Positions 10,841-23,101 of a DNA stretch of 64,000 nt are shown in pieces. Source of the DNA: Aristolochia californica. Taxonomy: Eukaryota > Streptophyta > Magnoliopsida > Piperales > Aristolochiaceae. The stretch is taken from positions 7,833,931 to 7,897,930 of the forward strand of contig JARWKL010000010.1 of NCBI GenBank assembly GCA_029961685.1. Reading direction: 5' to 3'. A program made the position numbers and the translations under genes. The notes beneath the pieces are model-generated. The model was not told the DNA's origin. It saw only the letters and a program-made list of their open reading frames with translations, and did not search any database. The number at the start of each line of letters is the position of its first letter. Positions within the stretch are counted from its first letter, which is position 1.

Positions 10841-11542
10841 ATGGGTAGCATGAATGATATTCTCAAGAATACAACCATACCCTTGCGAGAGATATTGAAT
10901 TTCTTGAGCTACTCCACATCAGTTCGACGGTTCCTTATAACAAAGGATCTACTTGGTCACCTCACCAAACTTCGGCCACCTATTGATGAAGAAGATACTG
11001 CTTATACTAAGTGGTTAAAAAATGACACTTTGGCTTTTAGTTGGCGTATCAACAACATGGAAGAACTTGTCTCCAACAATGTTATTCATCTCGACAACGC
11101 TAAAAAAATTTGGGAGACATGTGCTAAGTTGTACTCTAGCTTTGACAACTTATACAGGCCATATGATATTCTCCAAAGAATGTTCAACACTAAACGAGGA
11201 GAAAATATCCATGAATATTTGGCTCGTTTTAGAGGTCTTCTTCAAGAATGGAAGCTAGCTCAGCCTACCTTCACCGATGTCTCTATCCAAGACAAGCAAA
11301 AGGAAGCCTTAGCCACTACCATTTGCCTTACAAACATTAAGTCATATCTCAAAGTTGCTAAAAGTCAACTCTTTAGTGCCTCTACTATTCCCACTTTTGA
11401 TGATGTATGTGCCACATTACTCCATATTCACGACTCTTCTTATTCTTCCATTACTGAAGTGTCATCCGCTATGTACTTCGGTCATAGGGGAACATCAAAC
11501 GGCCACGGCCGAGGCCATGGAAGAAATTATAGAGGAGGATGA
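10841..11542 (+). CDS. Copia gag (unit 2), start codon lost
   Basis: An open frame covers most of gag: TTIPLREILNFLSYSTSVRR, DLLGHLTKLRPPIDEEDTAY, KWLKNDTLAFSWRINNMEEL and GENIHEYLARFRGLLQEW, typical of the copia gag (UBN2) domain, then a Gly/Arg-rich tail. Relatives at 15595 and in C4 start ATGGCTGA(A/T)GA. Here the equivalent codon at 10826 is TTG, so I use the next in-frame ATG at 10841. A TGA at 11540 cuts the frame before the zinc knuckle. Gag would form the particle for RNA packaging. Confidence 0.75.
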   Translation: MGSMNDILKNTTIPLREILNFLSYSTSVRRFLITKDLLGHLTKLRPPIDEEDTAYTKWLKNDTLAFSWRINNMEELVSNNVIHLDNAKKIWETCAKLYSSFDNLYRPYDILQRMFNTKRGENIHEYLARFRGLLQEWKLAQPTFTDVSIQDKQKEALATTICLTNIKSYLKVAKSQLFSASTIPTFDDVCATLLHIHDSSYSSITEVSSAMYFGHRGTSNGHGRGHGRNYRGG

Positions 11543-12297
11543 GGAAGAGGTGGAAGGAATGGTTTTGTCAGAATAGACGACAGGGAATGCACCCATTGTT
11601 GGAAATATGGCCACATTACAGATACGTGCTTTAATAGGGAATGAACCCATTGTGGAAATATGGTCACACTATAGATACGTGTTATAAAATTCATGGTAAA
11701 ATGGATTGGATGAAGGCTAATACAGCCTTAGTAAGTGATACAAAGGAGGACCAGTCTACCCCATCAACAAAAAAGAAAACCCTTACCGATGATGAGTATG
11801 ACTTATTCCAGAAAATGAAAACACTGATGGTCTCTCCTCAAAGTTCCTCCTCAACTGCTACTACCACCACCTCTTCAGGTATGCTCTCTGCTACTTCCTC
11901 CTTTTCATCCTGGATAATTGACTTAGGGGCCTTTGAGCATCTCACATGTAACAAAAATCCACTCCACTCAGTTTCTCCTTGTCTCTCGAATAAATTTGTT
12001 ACCATAGCTGACGGTTCCCAAACTAAAGTTTTCAAGAAAGGATCCACCTCTATTACACCATCACTTCCGCTCACAGATATTCTTTTTATTTGTACCTTTT
12101 CCTTGAATCTTTTATTTGTTAGTCAGCTAACACAATATTTTAATTGCTCAATTACCTTCTCACCCACTTCTTGTATGTTTCAGGATCTTATAACAAAACA
12201 GGTGATTGGTGGAGGCTGTGAACAAAGTGGGCTCTACTACCTAGACGTGCCTAAAATAAATATCGTCTCAACTAAGGAAATTGAGACAAGTCTATGA
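11543..12297 (+). pseudogene. Copia zinc knuckles and protease (unit 2), broken
   Basis: After the gag stop, one perfect knuckle CTHCWKYGHITDTC (C-x2-C-x4-H-x4-C) is encoded near 11590-11630. A second, beginning at 11645, is frameshifted by a missing G relative to unit 3. The protease at 11641-12297 reads SSWIIDLGAFEHLTCNKN, so the active-site D-S-G is D-L-G. It continues KFVTIADGSQTKV and on to the GAG-pre-integrase VIGGGCEQSGLYYLDVPK. Confidence 0.7.
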
Positions 12298-13300
12298 CAC
12301 AATCGATTAGGACATCCATTTTCACAATCTCTTCATCATCTTTTCCCTACTTTTGAGGATAGGTCAAATTTAAATGTGATGTCTGTCAACTAAGTAAACA
12401 CCAGAGGACTACACAGTCACTTCATCCAAAACTTAAAAGTGTTGCTCCTTTTTCATTGATCCAAACAGATGTATGGGGACCTTGAGCATCTCAAATATTT
12501 CCAGAGTCAAGTAATTTATTACATTTATTGATGATTTTACTCATACCACATGGCTGTTTCTTTTTAAAGAATGATCTAAAATACCATCCATATTTAAATC
12601 CTTTCATGCTATAGTTGTCACTCAATTTGGTAAGAAAATCAAAGTACTTCAGTCTGATAATGCTAAAGAATATACTTCTAGAAACCTTGACTATGTTTGT
12701 AAAGAGAATAACATTATCCATCAAACATCGTGTGCCTACACCCCCCAACAGAATGGTATAGTAGAATAGAAGAGTCGTCACCTTCTTGAGGTAGTTGGCA
12801 GTTTATTGTATACCATGAAAGTCCCATACTTTTATTGGTCGTAAGCCATCTTTACTGCATGCTTTCTTATAAATAGGCTACCCTCTTCCGTTATCGGTCA
12901 TAAATCCCCATACTCCTTATTGTTTCCACATGATGATCTATTTTCGCTTCCCTTGAAAGTCTTCGGTTGTACATGCTTTGTTCATATTATCTCCCCTCAA
13001 CATAGTAAACCTGATCCAAAATATGTCAAGTGTTTCTTCTTAGGATACTCTTGAAGACAGAAGGGTTATATTTGCTATAATCCCACTCTCCAAAGGTTAC
13101 TTGTGTCTAGGGATGTAACAGTTTTTGAAGACTCTTTATACTACTCTGACAATGCTCCTCCAGGTCTCTCTTCAGTACTAGCCTCTCCTTGACCAGTTAT
13201 GCCTCATCGTAAAGATACTATTCAATCCCTAGAAGCACTGGCTGACACCACACCTATAGAGTTTGTTGATCCCATCGAGGTAAGTCCATCTTCTCCAATT
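12298..13300 (+). pseudogene. Copia integrase (unit 2), heavily degraded
   Basis: Integrase blocks are recognisable in shifting frames against unit 1 and C4: the DNA equivalents of QTDVWGP near 12465-12485, QSDNAKEY near 12652-12675, and QQNG near 12745. The segment GYICYNPTLQRLLVSRDVTV at 13060-13125 is followed by FEDSLYYSDNAPPGLSS. There are more than ten stops. Confidence 0.7.
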
Positions 13301-13403
13301 TTTTTTTTTTTTTGGACCACAATATGATACTTGACCCATTGCCTTAAGAAAAGAACACAAAACTTGCACTAGGCCCTCTACTTCTCACCCCATATCCAAT
13401 TTT

Positions 13404-14527
13404 TTGTCTCACCATCATTTATCCTCTTCATGTTGTCAATTTCTTTCATCTATCTCTTCCATCTCAGTCCCACAGTCCTATCAAGAGGCTCTAAAACATC
13501 CAGGGTGGAAGGCAGTAATGGACGAAGAGATGCAAGCACTCACAGAGAATCAAACATGGGCTCTAGTTCCTCTTTCATCAGATAAAAAACCTGTTAGTTG
13601 TAAGTGGGTTTTTACTGTTAAACACAATTGGGATGGGTCCATTGCTCGCTTTAGGGCCCACCTAATTGCTAAAGGCTATACGTAGTGTTATGGGATTGAT
13701 TATGAAGAAACATTCTCTCTGATGGTTTAAATGAACTCGGTACGTATTTTATTATCTCTTGCTGCTAATTCTTGCTAGCCGATCTATCAGCTTGATGTGA
13801 AAAATGCTTTTCTTAATGGGGATATAAAGGAAGAAATTTATATGCAACAACCACCTAGATTTGTGGTTGAAGGGGAGTCGGTATGTCAATTGAATAAATC
13901 CCTTTATGGTCTGAAACAGCCTCCTCGTGCATGGTTTGATAAATTTAGCCAAACACTCATAAGAGCCGGATTTCACAGATGTTCTGTAGATCGCTCCGTA
14001 TTTCTTAAAGACACACCTAAAGGAAAAGTGATTTTCACCATATATGTTAATGATATTTTCTTAATCAGTAGTGATCTCGAGGGCATTCAGGAAACCAAGG
14101 AAAAGATATGTGAAGAATTCAAGACAAAAGATCTTGGACTACTTAAATACTTTTTGGGTATTGAAGTATTATTGTCCAAACATGGGATTATACTATCTCA
14201 AAGGAAATATGTTCTTGATCTACTGGAGGAGACAGTAACGCCGGGGTGTAGACCAGTAGAAACCCTATGGATTCCAATACAAAATTATCTGCAGGCACTA
14301 GAGATGATGTGGATATAAAAAAATATCAAAGACTTGTGGGGAAGCTCATTTATCTTTGTGTAACAAGGCCAGATATATCATATGCAGTAAGTGTGGTGAG
14401 TCAATACATGCACAAACCACAAGTTAGTCACTAGCAAGCACTAGAAAGAATATTGCAATATTTGAAAGGAGCTCTTGGAATAAAGCTTCTCTATAAGAAC
14501 CATGGTCACTTCAACATAGAAGGATTA
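13404..14527 (+). pseudogene. Copia reverse transcriptase (unit 2), active-site Asp lost
   Basis: The first part (13404-13685) has SYQEALKHPGWKAVMDEEMQ, WALVPLSSDKKPVSCKWVFT and LIAKGYT. The second (13797-14318) has KNAFLNGDIKEEIYMQQPPR, LYGLKQPPRAWFDKF and TIYVNDIFLISSD. The YVDD active site is YVND, so the first catalytic Asp is Asn. Stops occur at 13684 and about 13728. The RNase H lead-in (GKLIYLCVTRPDISYAVSVV) reaches about 14527, then LTR2 begins. Confidence 0.8.
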
Positions 14528-15090
14528 TGTTACAAAGTGGGACCCACCATGGTTACACAAGCTGGTGGGACCCACCATGATAACGTGAGATGGAATGATG
14601 GGTCATATAATGAGCTAGCATGAGTTGGAAGATTAGAAGATCAAGTGGGACCCACCATGATAAGCATGAGTTGGAAGATCAAGTGGGACCACTGATGACA
14701 ACCATGAGTTGGCATCCTTATCACATGATCACGTGCTTCATAGAAGAGTTTCAGTGTTTGTTACGTTAGTTTTCTAGTTATGTTGAGTTATTTAATTATG
14801 TTATAACTTATCTTTAAGTGTTAGAGTTTGGGTGTAATTGGGACAAGGGTGGTTTAATTGTATTTGAACTCTACCACTTTCCTCTACTATAAATAGAGGT
14901 TCATGTACTCGAATTAAAATTAATTCAAGTAGTTTTCCACTTCTCAACTCGTGAAGTATCTCTCTCTAGCTTAAACTTTTTTGCCCTTTTTCCCTCTTCT
15001 CTCCTCTCTACCCGAGAGCTCTCTCTCCTTCTCTTTTTCTCCCTCTCTCACCTTGCTCAAGATTTTAGTCATGGGGTCCTAAATTCAACA
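14528..15090 (+). repeat. Copia LTR2
   Basis: The LTR is 563 bp, TGTTACAAAGTGGGACCC at the start and CCTAAATTCAACA at the end. GTGGGACCCACCATG-type units recur four to five times in its first 180 bases. It is the same family as the C4 LTRs read on their minus strand. Confidence 0.8.
14888..14895 (+). promoter_or_regulatory. TATA box in LTR2
   Basis: TATAAATA followed by GAGGTTCATGTACT, at the position equivalent to the LTR1 TATA box. Confidence 0.6.
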
Positions 15091-15102
15091 TGGTATTAGA
15101 GC
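15091..15102 (+). promoter_or_regulatory. Primer-binding site of copia unit 3
   Basis: TGGTATTAGAGC, 11 of 12 matches to the tRNA-Met site, directly after the LTR2 end. Confidence 0.75.
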
Positions 15103-15594
15103 ATCATTATGATCCTCACGTCAAAAGAATGCTCTAAGAAGTTATGATCAAAGTTACTCATAGAAGGCTCTTTGTGAAGCAAGATTTTTTTAACTCTTGA
15201 TATTATTACATCATGCTTGATTTTTGGACTTAGAAGATGGTTTAGAGATGATTTTATGGCTGTCTTCATCTGATGAGATTATTGAGATTTATGCATCTCG
15301 GATTAGAAGAAGTTTACCAAGACAGTTTTGTCGGTTTGCTAGTTTTTGACTGAAAATCAATTGATGTTGAGAATTTTCGCATAAAATGTTATAATTTTGT
15401 GGGCACAAGATTCCATGATAAATAAAAATTTCCTTGAGCGTATTATGAGTGATTTGTTTTTCATTGGAATTCAGAAATATGATTACTTGGCTTCTATGCT
15501 AAGCCTCTCCATTAACCAAGTTGGTTGAAGAACTCTACTCAGCTTTGTGATTATTTTTTTCGGAGAAATTTTTTAGTACATTGAATTGCCTATT

Positions 15595-16492
15595 ATGGCT
15601 GAAGAAACATGGGTCACAAGAGTGATATTCTCAAGGTTACTACCATACCCTTGCAAGGGGTATCAAATTTCATGAGCTGGTCCACATCGGTTCGCCGATT
15701 CTTTATAACAAAGGATCTACTTGGTCACCTCACCACACTTTGGGCCACCTATTGATGAAGAAGATATTTCTTATACTAAGTGGTTAAAAAATGATACTTT
15801 GGTTATTAGTTGGCTCATCAACAGCATGGAAGAACCTGTCTCCATCAATGTTATTCATCTCGACACCGCTAAAAAAATTTGGGAGAAATGTGCTAAGTTG
15901 TACCCTAGCTCCGACAACTTACACATGCCATAAGATATTCTCCAAAGACTGTTCAACACTAAACAAGGAGAAAATATCCATGTATATTTGCTTCATTTTA
16001 GAGGCCTTCTTCAAGAATGGAAGCAAGCTCAGCCTACCTCCACGGATGTCTCCAAGACAAGCAGAAAGAAGCCTTAGTCACTACCATTTGCCTTGCAAAC
16101 ATTAAGCCATATCTAAAAGTTGCTAAAAGTCAACTCCCTAGCACCTTTGCTATTCCCACTTTTGATGATGTATGTGCCACATTACTTCGTATTCTAGACT
16201 CTTCTTCTTCTTCTATTACTTAAGTGTCATCCTCTATGTACTCGGGCATAGGGGAACATCAACCGACCGCGACCGAGGCCGTGAAAGAAATTATAGAGCA
16301 GGACGAGGAAGAGTTGGAAGGAATGGTTTTGTCAGAACATATGGCAAGGAATGCACTCAGTGTGGGAGATATGGCCACACTATAGATACGTGCTATTATA
16401 GGGAATGCCCCCATTGTGGGAAATATGGCCACACTATAGAGACATATTATAGAATCCATGGCAAACCGGATTGGATGAAGGCTAATATTTGA
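15595..16492 (+). pseudogene. Copia gag with two zinc knuckles (unit 3), broken and truncated
   Basis: ATGGCTGAAGAA at 15595 is the ancestral gag start. Blocks: PPIDEEDISYTKWLKND and VISWLINSMEEPVSINVIHL (15721-15933), EALVTTICLANIKPYLKVAK (16017-16223), then two knuckles CTQCGRYGHTIDTC and CPHCGKYGHTIETY (16340-16460; the last Cys of the second is Tyr). Frameshifts occur near 15720 and 16050, and a TAA near 16222. Homology to unit 2 ends near 16487 at the pro-proximal codons, so all of pol is missing. Confidence 0.75.
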
Positions 16493-16902
16493 GTCCAATC
16501 AAGCTCATCTCCAATTGACTAGCTTACTCTGGGCCCAAAAGCTGAATTTTATTAACTTTTTTTTTAGTTGTCTTATTAAATTTCATCCAAAACCTCTCAA
16601 ATTATGAGTAAAAATTTAATATTAATATCTGAATCATAAAACTTTAGTTACTAATGAAAACCGAAAAACTTTTCTTATCAATTTCCTAATCGAACCTTTT
16701 CTCATTTTTGTTAGGTTGGGAGGTTGAAAATTGATTCACCACTTGACTTTATTCAAAACTAGTTAAATGTACTTAGTTTCACCCAAAAAGTATGCCTCTG
16801 GCAAGAAAAATTCATTAAAGTCAAAAATAAAATTTCTTCACCTTTTTTTGTCAAAGTTTGATTAAATAACCAATCAAAATTTTACCAATTCAAGTTCAAG
16901 GA
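16493..16902. other. Unassigned spacer
   Basis: AT-rich sequence between the copia array and E1. No coding region or repeat edge recognised. Confidence 0.5.
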
Positions 16903-17146
16903 TATTGATAATCAAGACTCCATGGATTACCTCATGGAGGAAGACAAAGAACACACATTGGGGAGAAAAGAGGAGAAAGAATGAGGTTATGGATTTGTGT
17001 CCAAATCTTCCCCCTTAAGCTTTATTTATAATTGATAAAAGTACAATATTATAACTACACTCTTCGGCCTAGTAAGAGTGAAGAAGAGACAAGAAATATA
17101 AAATAATTACATCCATGAATCCCTAATTACATCATATTTTCTAACA
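16903..17146 (-). repeat. 3' LTR of E1
   Basis: Left copy of the E1 direct repeat, ending TTTCTAACA at 17146. Confidence 0.65.
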
Positions 17147-17166
17147 CTCCCCCTCAATCTGGGAGG
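17147..17166 (-). promoter_or_regulatory. Polypurine tract of E1
   Basis: CTCCCCCTCAATCTGGGAGG on the plus strand gives a GAGGGGGAG purine run on the minus strand, directly before the 3' LTR. This is the second-strand primer position. Confidence 0.65.
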
Positions 17167-19525
17167 TAATGACAATGATCTTTGCTTGTAACAAATAACG
17201 TAGACATAGTAATAAGCTTCTCCATCATGGCATCCCAAGGATAAGTACGATACTAGGCACAAACTCTCAAAGGGTAGAAATGGGTGATAAGTCGAAACCA
17301 ACCCCAAATGATTTCGAACAAATATACTGATAATAATCACTAAAGTGGGTAATACCTGTCGTTCAAAAGATGACGATTAAAAAACCCAAGGGTACCAATA
17401 AAAAGTCTCAAAGGATTTAAAAACACTCATATATATAAAAGGGATCAACCAAAACAATGCTCTAAAAAGGGTTGGCCGAAGGGGTAAGTGAGAATCAAAT
17501 AAAGGACGGTAGGAGAAAGGCTGCCAAATAATAATAAGAGGTTAATGAGGAATCAAAGGAAGATAAGATTCTGAGGTCACAATGTGCTTTATTTTCGTAT
17601 GTAGTTCAAATGTCCATCATATGAACCATTGAACCAATGCCGACAACAGTAAAGAAATAATGAACCCAAGGCAAACATCCGAGGCGTTCTTCTTCAATAA
17701 TAATATCTCAATCAAAGAGACACAAATAGCAGCAGCGAAAATGGGCCAATGTCCAAATAACATGTACCAAATGTGCAGTTGTATAGCCACAGATAACTAG
17801 TAACTAATGAAAGTCCTTAAGAGTATTAAGGACACACAAAGTAATCTGCAGTGAGTCCATCCTTGGATAAGGAAGCTATGCACCAAGTAATAAGCTGTAA
17901 CAAAGTAATAACCTACCAAAAATCCAAGATAAGAATCAAGCCAGAGCCAAGGGACCGAGTCAGACTAAGGCAAGTAACCAAGTCAAGTCAAGTTAGGTAT
18001 CAGACCAATATAGGCCAGTCTTGAGAGGAATCGGTATAAAACTTGGGATCTGAACCAATATAACAGAGGCAAAGGGCAAGTCAATCGAGTCAGGCTGACT
18101 CGAGTTCGAGTTGAACCGATCCAAGTTGACTCGATTTGAGTTGGTCCTAGTTAACCCGAGTGGAACAGAATCAGTAAGCAATGCTCGGGTTGTTATTTTG
18201 CTGGGTTAACCCAGTAGATTAATTTCAAATAGTCGCCTAACTCTGTGGCAGTTTAATCAATTCAGAAAAAAATGTCTTCATCTTCGAGTGCGACGATACC
18301 ATGATGGCCAATGCGACTTCCTTGCAGTGAGAAGTCGTCGTCTCTGGAAACAACAATGACGTTGGCGAAGATAATCAATGACAACTTAATAATGGATAAT
18401 TAGAATGCTGACCAATGAAGGAGACGAGAGAAGGAAGTTTTCAAAAAAACGCAGCGAGAATCGACAACAATAACAACTAATAACTCGACATGATCAATTC
18501 TCTAGAACATACCCCGAAACTTCCGAAAACAGCAACAGATTGTAATTACTTAATGAAATAGAAGATCTGGCAGATTAACTCAAAAAACAGCAATAAGATA
18601 TTTCGAAGATAGTAGAAGATCCCAGAGAAGTAGTAGAATTCGGGATGGAATAGCAGAGGCAACTATGTAGATAGATTTTCTAGAATAAGCGAGGTCTAGA
18701 GAGATCAGGATGACAATAGTAAGTGATGTTCAGAGACAGACAAATAGCGAGAGCAATGCAGGGGAAGATGAACAGTGTTGGAAGGAAGATAAGCCAGTGA
18801 AGAAGATACCACTCCTAATCCCAATTGTTGTTCAAGTTGTGTTACAGAGCTGAAACTGATGCATATTCGAATTCAGAGTCTCTGGATACTAACAACCGTG
18901 GCTGGGTTTTACAAGTTAGTAGCTGTGACAAAGGAGCTTGAAACACATATGTTTCCATTCGCCTCATTCTTTGCTATAGAGAGCAGTGATGTGCAAGCAA
19001 AAAATGGCTGGCTCTATTTTTTTTCTCTTATTGGTCCTATCTATTTTAGTGTTGGCGTATGCTTGAACACAATTTGTAATCGTAGTGTGCTAGCACAACA
19101 GAAGGCCGAGACTGAGACAGCCCGAAAGACCAACCAGACCAACCATGATTATTAGCTAGACCAACCAGCCAACCAATTGGACCATGCTTCATGATTTGGT
19201 AAGGGTACTTGAGACCAAAAGATTAATATTGACAGAGTGTATGATCTTGTGATTAGAGATACCAATGATGAAGCATAAACAAAAATTTCAGAATAACCAA
19301 AAATACTAGTAAGGATCAACCACCTTGTTATTGTACCCGACAAAAGAAGATTATAAGTGATGTTGACCTCCAAGACAATACAACCCTTCCATTGTGAGTA
19401 AGATGGGTCTTCAAACTGTGTCTTCAACATATCTTGAATTCTAGTCTTGAAAGAAAGGATCAAAACATCAATGTACCAAATTTGGATTTCTAAAAATTCT
19501 TAGCTACGAGTCCTAAAAAATCAAT

Positions 19526-19537
19526 GCTCTGATACCT
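19526..19537 (-). promoter_or_regulatory. Primer-binding site of E1
   Basis: Reversed tRNA-Met-type site (GCTCTGATACCT on the plus strand, 11 of 12) at the interior edge of the right LTR. Confidence 0.7.
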
Positions 19538-19758
19538 TCTTTATTTTTAGGACTCCATGGATTTCCTTATGGAGAAAGAAGAAGAACACACATTGGGGGA
19601 GAAAAGAGGAGGAAGAATGATGTTATGCACTTATGTCCAAATCCTCCCCCTTAAGCTCTATTTATAGCTGATAAAAGTACAATGTTATAGGTATACCCTT
19701 CACCTTAGTAAGAGTGAAGAAGAGATAATAAACATAAACTAATTACATCAAATGACTA
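19538..19758 (-). repeat. 5' LTR of E1
   Basis: Matches the left LTR over the GACTCCATGGATT, GAACACACATTGGGG and AGTAAGAGTGAAGAAGAGA blocks, but the right end is shortened. Confidence 0.6.
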
Positions 19759-19763
19759 AAGGT

Positions 19764-20727
19764 TAATGCTCAGATAGATTCTTATTTCTTGCTTAATACA
19801 TTGGCTTCAATTTCTGAGGAGAATGCTAATCTGTGGCTTGTAAAGAGTTAACTGATATGACCCCAAACTCAAAGATTGAGCAAGGTTGAGAACCATAAGT
19901 GGTTTTACTATTATATGCATAGCATGGTTTGCAATTTAATCCTTGGCCTAGATTCATATAGGCAAAAATTTATTATTTAATCATAGACCTATACACTTTG
20001 TGAGTATTTTTTTTTTCAAATATGCCAATGCTATTTCAAACCATGGATATATGTCAAGACCAAGATTGTCACTTCTCTATGAGGGGTCAATACCAATTCT
20101 AATTTTGCACAAGTATTAAAGAAGAAGGATTCTTTTCTATGTAGCTATGCATGCCATAAGTGTAATTTTAACTTATTTCAGCATTTAACTATATAAGGGT
20201 ATATTTGGGCTCGATAAAGCAAGTGAGTACTCTTTTGGGCTTATTCTTCTCTATCTACACATTGATCTCTATGCCCTAGTTCTTCTGCTTCATCTTTCTT
20301 CTTCTTCTTCTTCTCTACTCTTCTCCTACTTCTCTTTTCACCTTCTTTACTTCAATTGCCGCTTGCAAGATATGAAACACTATAATGTTACATCAGTAGA
20401 GGTTCTAGGATTTCATAGAGATTCTCTAAGAAAAAAAGGAGAAATCAAAGAAGAAGCCAAAACAAGCTTCATTCAATGAGTGTAGGAACCAAAATTGCAA
20501 GGCATAGAGATTCAACTTTCCTTACATTACTTTGGCCAGATGTGTATAGTAGGATCCTTTTTTCTTTCTAGAAATGCAATTTTTAATTGAATAATTGTAT
20601 GTAAAATTGAGTTACGAAACTTTAGAATGTTTCTTGAGAGTACAACATTCTAACTCCTACTCGTCTTCGAGTTCCAAGTTATTATTTTTAATTTTTTGCA
20701 ATCTTCATTCCTTCATCAATTTGTCAT
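19764..20727. other. Unassigned sequence with a dispersed-repeat segment
   Basis: No coding region seen. Bases about 20215-20400 (CTCTTTTGGGCTTATTCTTC, then a CTT-rich stretch and GCAAGATATGAAACACTA) resemble 29370-29545, pointing to an unclassified dispersed repeat. Confidence 0.45.
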
Positions 20728-21042
20728 TGTTGAATTTTTGGAAAAGAGAAAAACTTCAGTAACTTGTTGAAATTTGAGTACAAGAGCCCCTATTTATAAT
20801 AGAGGAAAGTAGTAGAGTCCAATTACAATTAAACTACCCTTGTCCCATTTACACCAAAAGTCTAACACTTAAAGATAAGTCCAAGCATAATTAAACAATT
20901 GAACATAAATAGAAGACTAACATAACTAAAAAACCTTTTAACTGAAACTCTTCTCTAAGACCTATTTCTATAATAATTCAGGATCCATAAGACTTCTTAC
21001 TGTGAGAGTCATGCAAGACTCTTCCATATCTACTCCTCAACA
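20728..21042 (-). repeat. 3' LTR of E2
   Basis: TGTTGAATTTTTGG to CTACTCCTCAACA. It contains the reversed TATA box TATTTATA at 20791-20798. Confidence 0.75.
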
Positions 21043-21058
21043 CTCCCCCTCAAGTTGG
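21043..21058 (-). promoter_or_regulatory. Polypurine tract of E2
   Basis: CTCCCCCTCAAGTTGG on the plus strand, directly after the left LTR; a purine run on the element strand. Confidence 0.65.
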
Positions 21059-23089
21059 AGTTTAAAACTTTAGCTTGCAATGAAAATGATTATTGATCTT
21101 CAATTTTGTTTTGGTGAATTTTTTTCATAGATTAATTCTTCATAGATGCAAAAACATCATCTTTTATGCTTCCCATTTTTTAAATATTTTGGTCACATAA
21201 AAAGTACCACAACATGTGGAATAAAATACCTCTTTATTTTACTTCTTCTTCTACTTGCCCCCTTCAAGCTAGGAGGTTCGGTGTAATCCCTACTTGAAAA
21301 TAAAAATAACTGTATTTATTATATCCTCCATCAAGGTGTCCTGAGGATAAGAACTCAATCAGACATAGACTCTCAAAAATAAGATGGATCATGTATGAAT
21401 AAAAAAGGTTGAAACCAACCTCGTAGGATTTCAAATAAAGGTAACGATAATAATCACTAAAAAGGATAATGCTTGTCACTAAAAAACGACGATAAAAATC
21501 CACTTAAGGGTATACGTAAAAAAGTCTCAATAGACTTAAAACACCCATATGTATATAAAAAGAGAAACCAACAAAAGCAATGCACAAGAGGTTGGCCCAA
21601 ATGGGTATGAGAGAGTAGAAAAATGGATGGTAGGAGAAAGGTAATCAATAAAAAAAGGGTATGTGGGGAATGTAATGAAGGAAAAAAAACCACCTGGATA
21701 ATAAGGAGACTGTAACGATAGAAAAATAACTTAACAAATTTGACCAAGTATGACCTCAAAATAATTTCATGAGGGTGAGCAAAACATTTCGGAGTTGACA
21801 ATGCAGAAGATATACAACTAAGTAACAAAAATACAAAACTTCAAAACAACATTGATTATGGAAACTCTGATAATTGCATAACTTAACTAACAAGTTTCTC
21901 CTTCCAAATTGATAAGTCCATAGAAGGAAAGTTACTAATCAAATACTCAATGAATTCCTATCTGGAATACATATTAGATTTTTTAGAATCAAAACATAAA
22001 CTTTGTATTGATAGATTTTCTTGAATTAACAACACTTTCCTAGATTATAGTTTCCAAAGATAGGAGATTTATGGGATCAAAGAGGCTTAAAAAATAATAT
22101 AGTGTGGAAGTCAGATAAAAAAATTTTGATTAAATAAAAATTTGGCTAAAATTTTCAGATTTTAGGAGAAAAGGAAACTCAATTCACGTCAATGCCTAGA
22201 GAGATAAGAGGAGAGAACATACGAAAAAAACTATTTTTGGTAGAACTGACCTTTGGTACTTATTATATCAATATCTCCCAAAATGTAGCTCAGAATTATA
22301 TAAAATATATTTATAAAGAAACTAGACTCGAAGTGCTTTAATTTGATACCTAATATTACATAAAAAGTTTTATTCTTGAATGTTTTATGACCTCTTGATT
22401 CTATTAATCCAGTAGCTTGACCCTTGTTGACTCCAATGCTACAAATATTTCTTAATTATAGATCAAATTGACATGAATTTTTCTCCTTATGAAACTATAC
22501 TTCAATAAATTTCATCCAAGTATAACTTAACTTCATAAAATATACTTATTTTGAGATAAAGAATTTGATAGATTTCAGACTATTTAATCTGGCCAAACTG
22601 AGTACTTTTTTCTTTGACTAGTGTGACCATTGATGCTTATGAGATCGATATCTCCCTCTAGAAAACTCAGACTGAGAATTAGTTAGATAGGTAAAAAAAA
22701 TTATTTATAGATATTTCTTTTGATAAATAATTCTTCATATAAATTCTCATTTTTAATGGCATAAAATGGCTCAAATTTTTAAGTTTTTTGCTACTGCTCG
22801 AACCTCTCTTGTTGTTTGACCTTTGTTGCTTCAAATTTCAATTTGTTTTTTTAGAAAACTCTGATTACCAAAATTCATTTTGGATTTTAAATTAGACTCA
22901 AAGATCTTTCTGTCAATATATAATTTTCAACATGTAAAGGTAAGTATAGAGGTGCGAATTCCAAGAAAACAACGGGTACTAGGAGTGGAAAGAGAGAAAA
23001 AAGATAGAACACGAACCTAAACTACTGGAGATGTTAGATCAGAAAAGGATCACATTATCTCTTAGGTTGACAAAGTCAACTCACAAATT

Positions 23090-23101
23090 GCTCTGATACC
23101 A
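23090..23101 (-). promoter_or_regulatory. Primer-binding site of E2
   Basis: GCTCTGATACCA on the plus strand: an exact reverse complement of the tRNA-Met-type primer site. Confidence 0.8.

Larger units (their letters stand above)
7230..16492 (+). mobile_element. Tandem Ty1/copia array: three internal regions sharing two LTRs
   Basis: Order on the plus strand: unit 1 (7230-9867, protease to truncated RNase H), LTR1 (9868-10293), unit 2 (10294-14527, gag to truncated RNase H), LTR2 (14528-15090), unit 3 (15091-16492, gag only). Each LTR is followed at once by a tRNA-Met-type primer site. Units 1 and 2 both end inside RNase H and run directly into an LTR with no purine tract. LTR2 belongs to the same family as the full copia at 42578-51999 (TGTTACAA.GTGGGACCCACC start). 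Unequal recombination between related copies is the simplest explanation. Confidence 0.8.
16903..19758 (-). mobile_element. Non-coding LTR element E1 (LARD-like)
   Basis: Related direct repeats (16903-17146 and 19538-19758) begin near GACTCCATGGATT. The left one is followed by a reversed purine tract and the right one is preceded by a reversed primer site, so the element lies on the minus strand. The 2.4 kb interior has no gag or pol similarity, although it has many short ORFs. E4 shares both LTR and interior motifs (CTCCATCATGGCATCCC; AGAGACACAAATAGCAGCAG). Possible TSD AAGGA (16898-16902) versus AAGGT (19759-19763). Confidence 0.7.
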
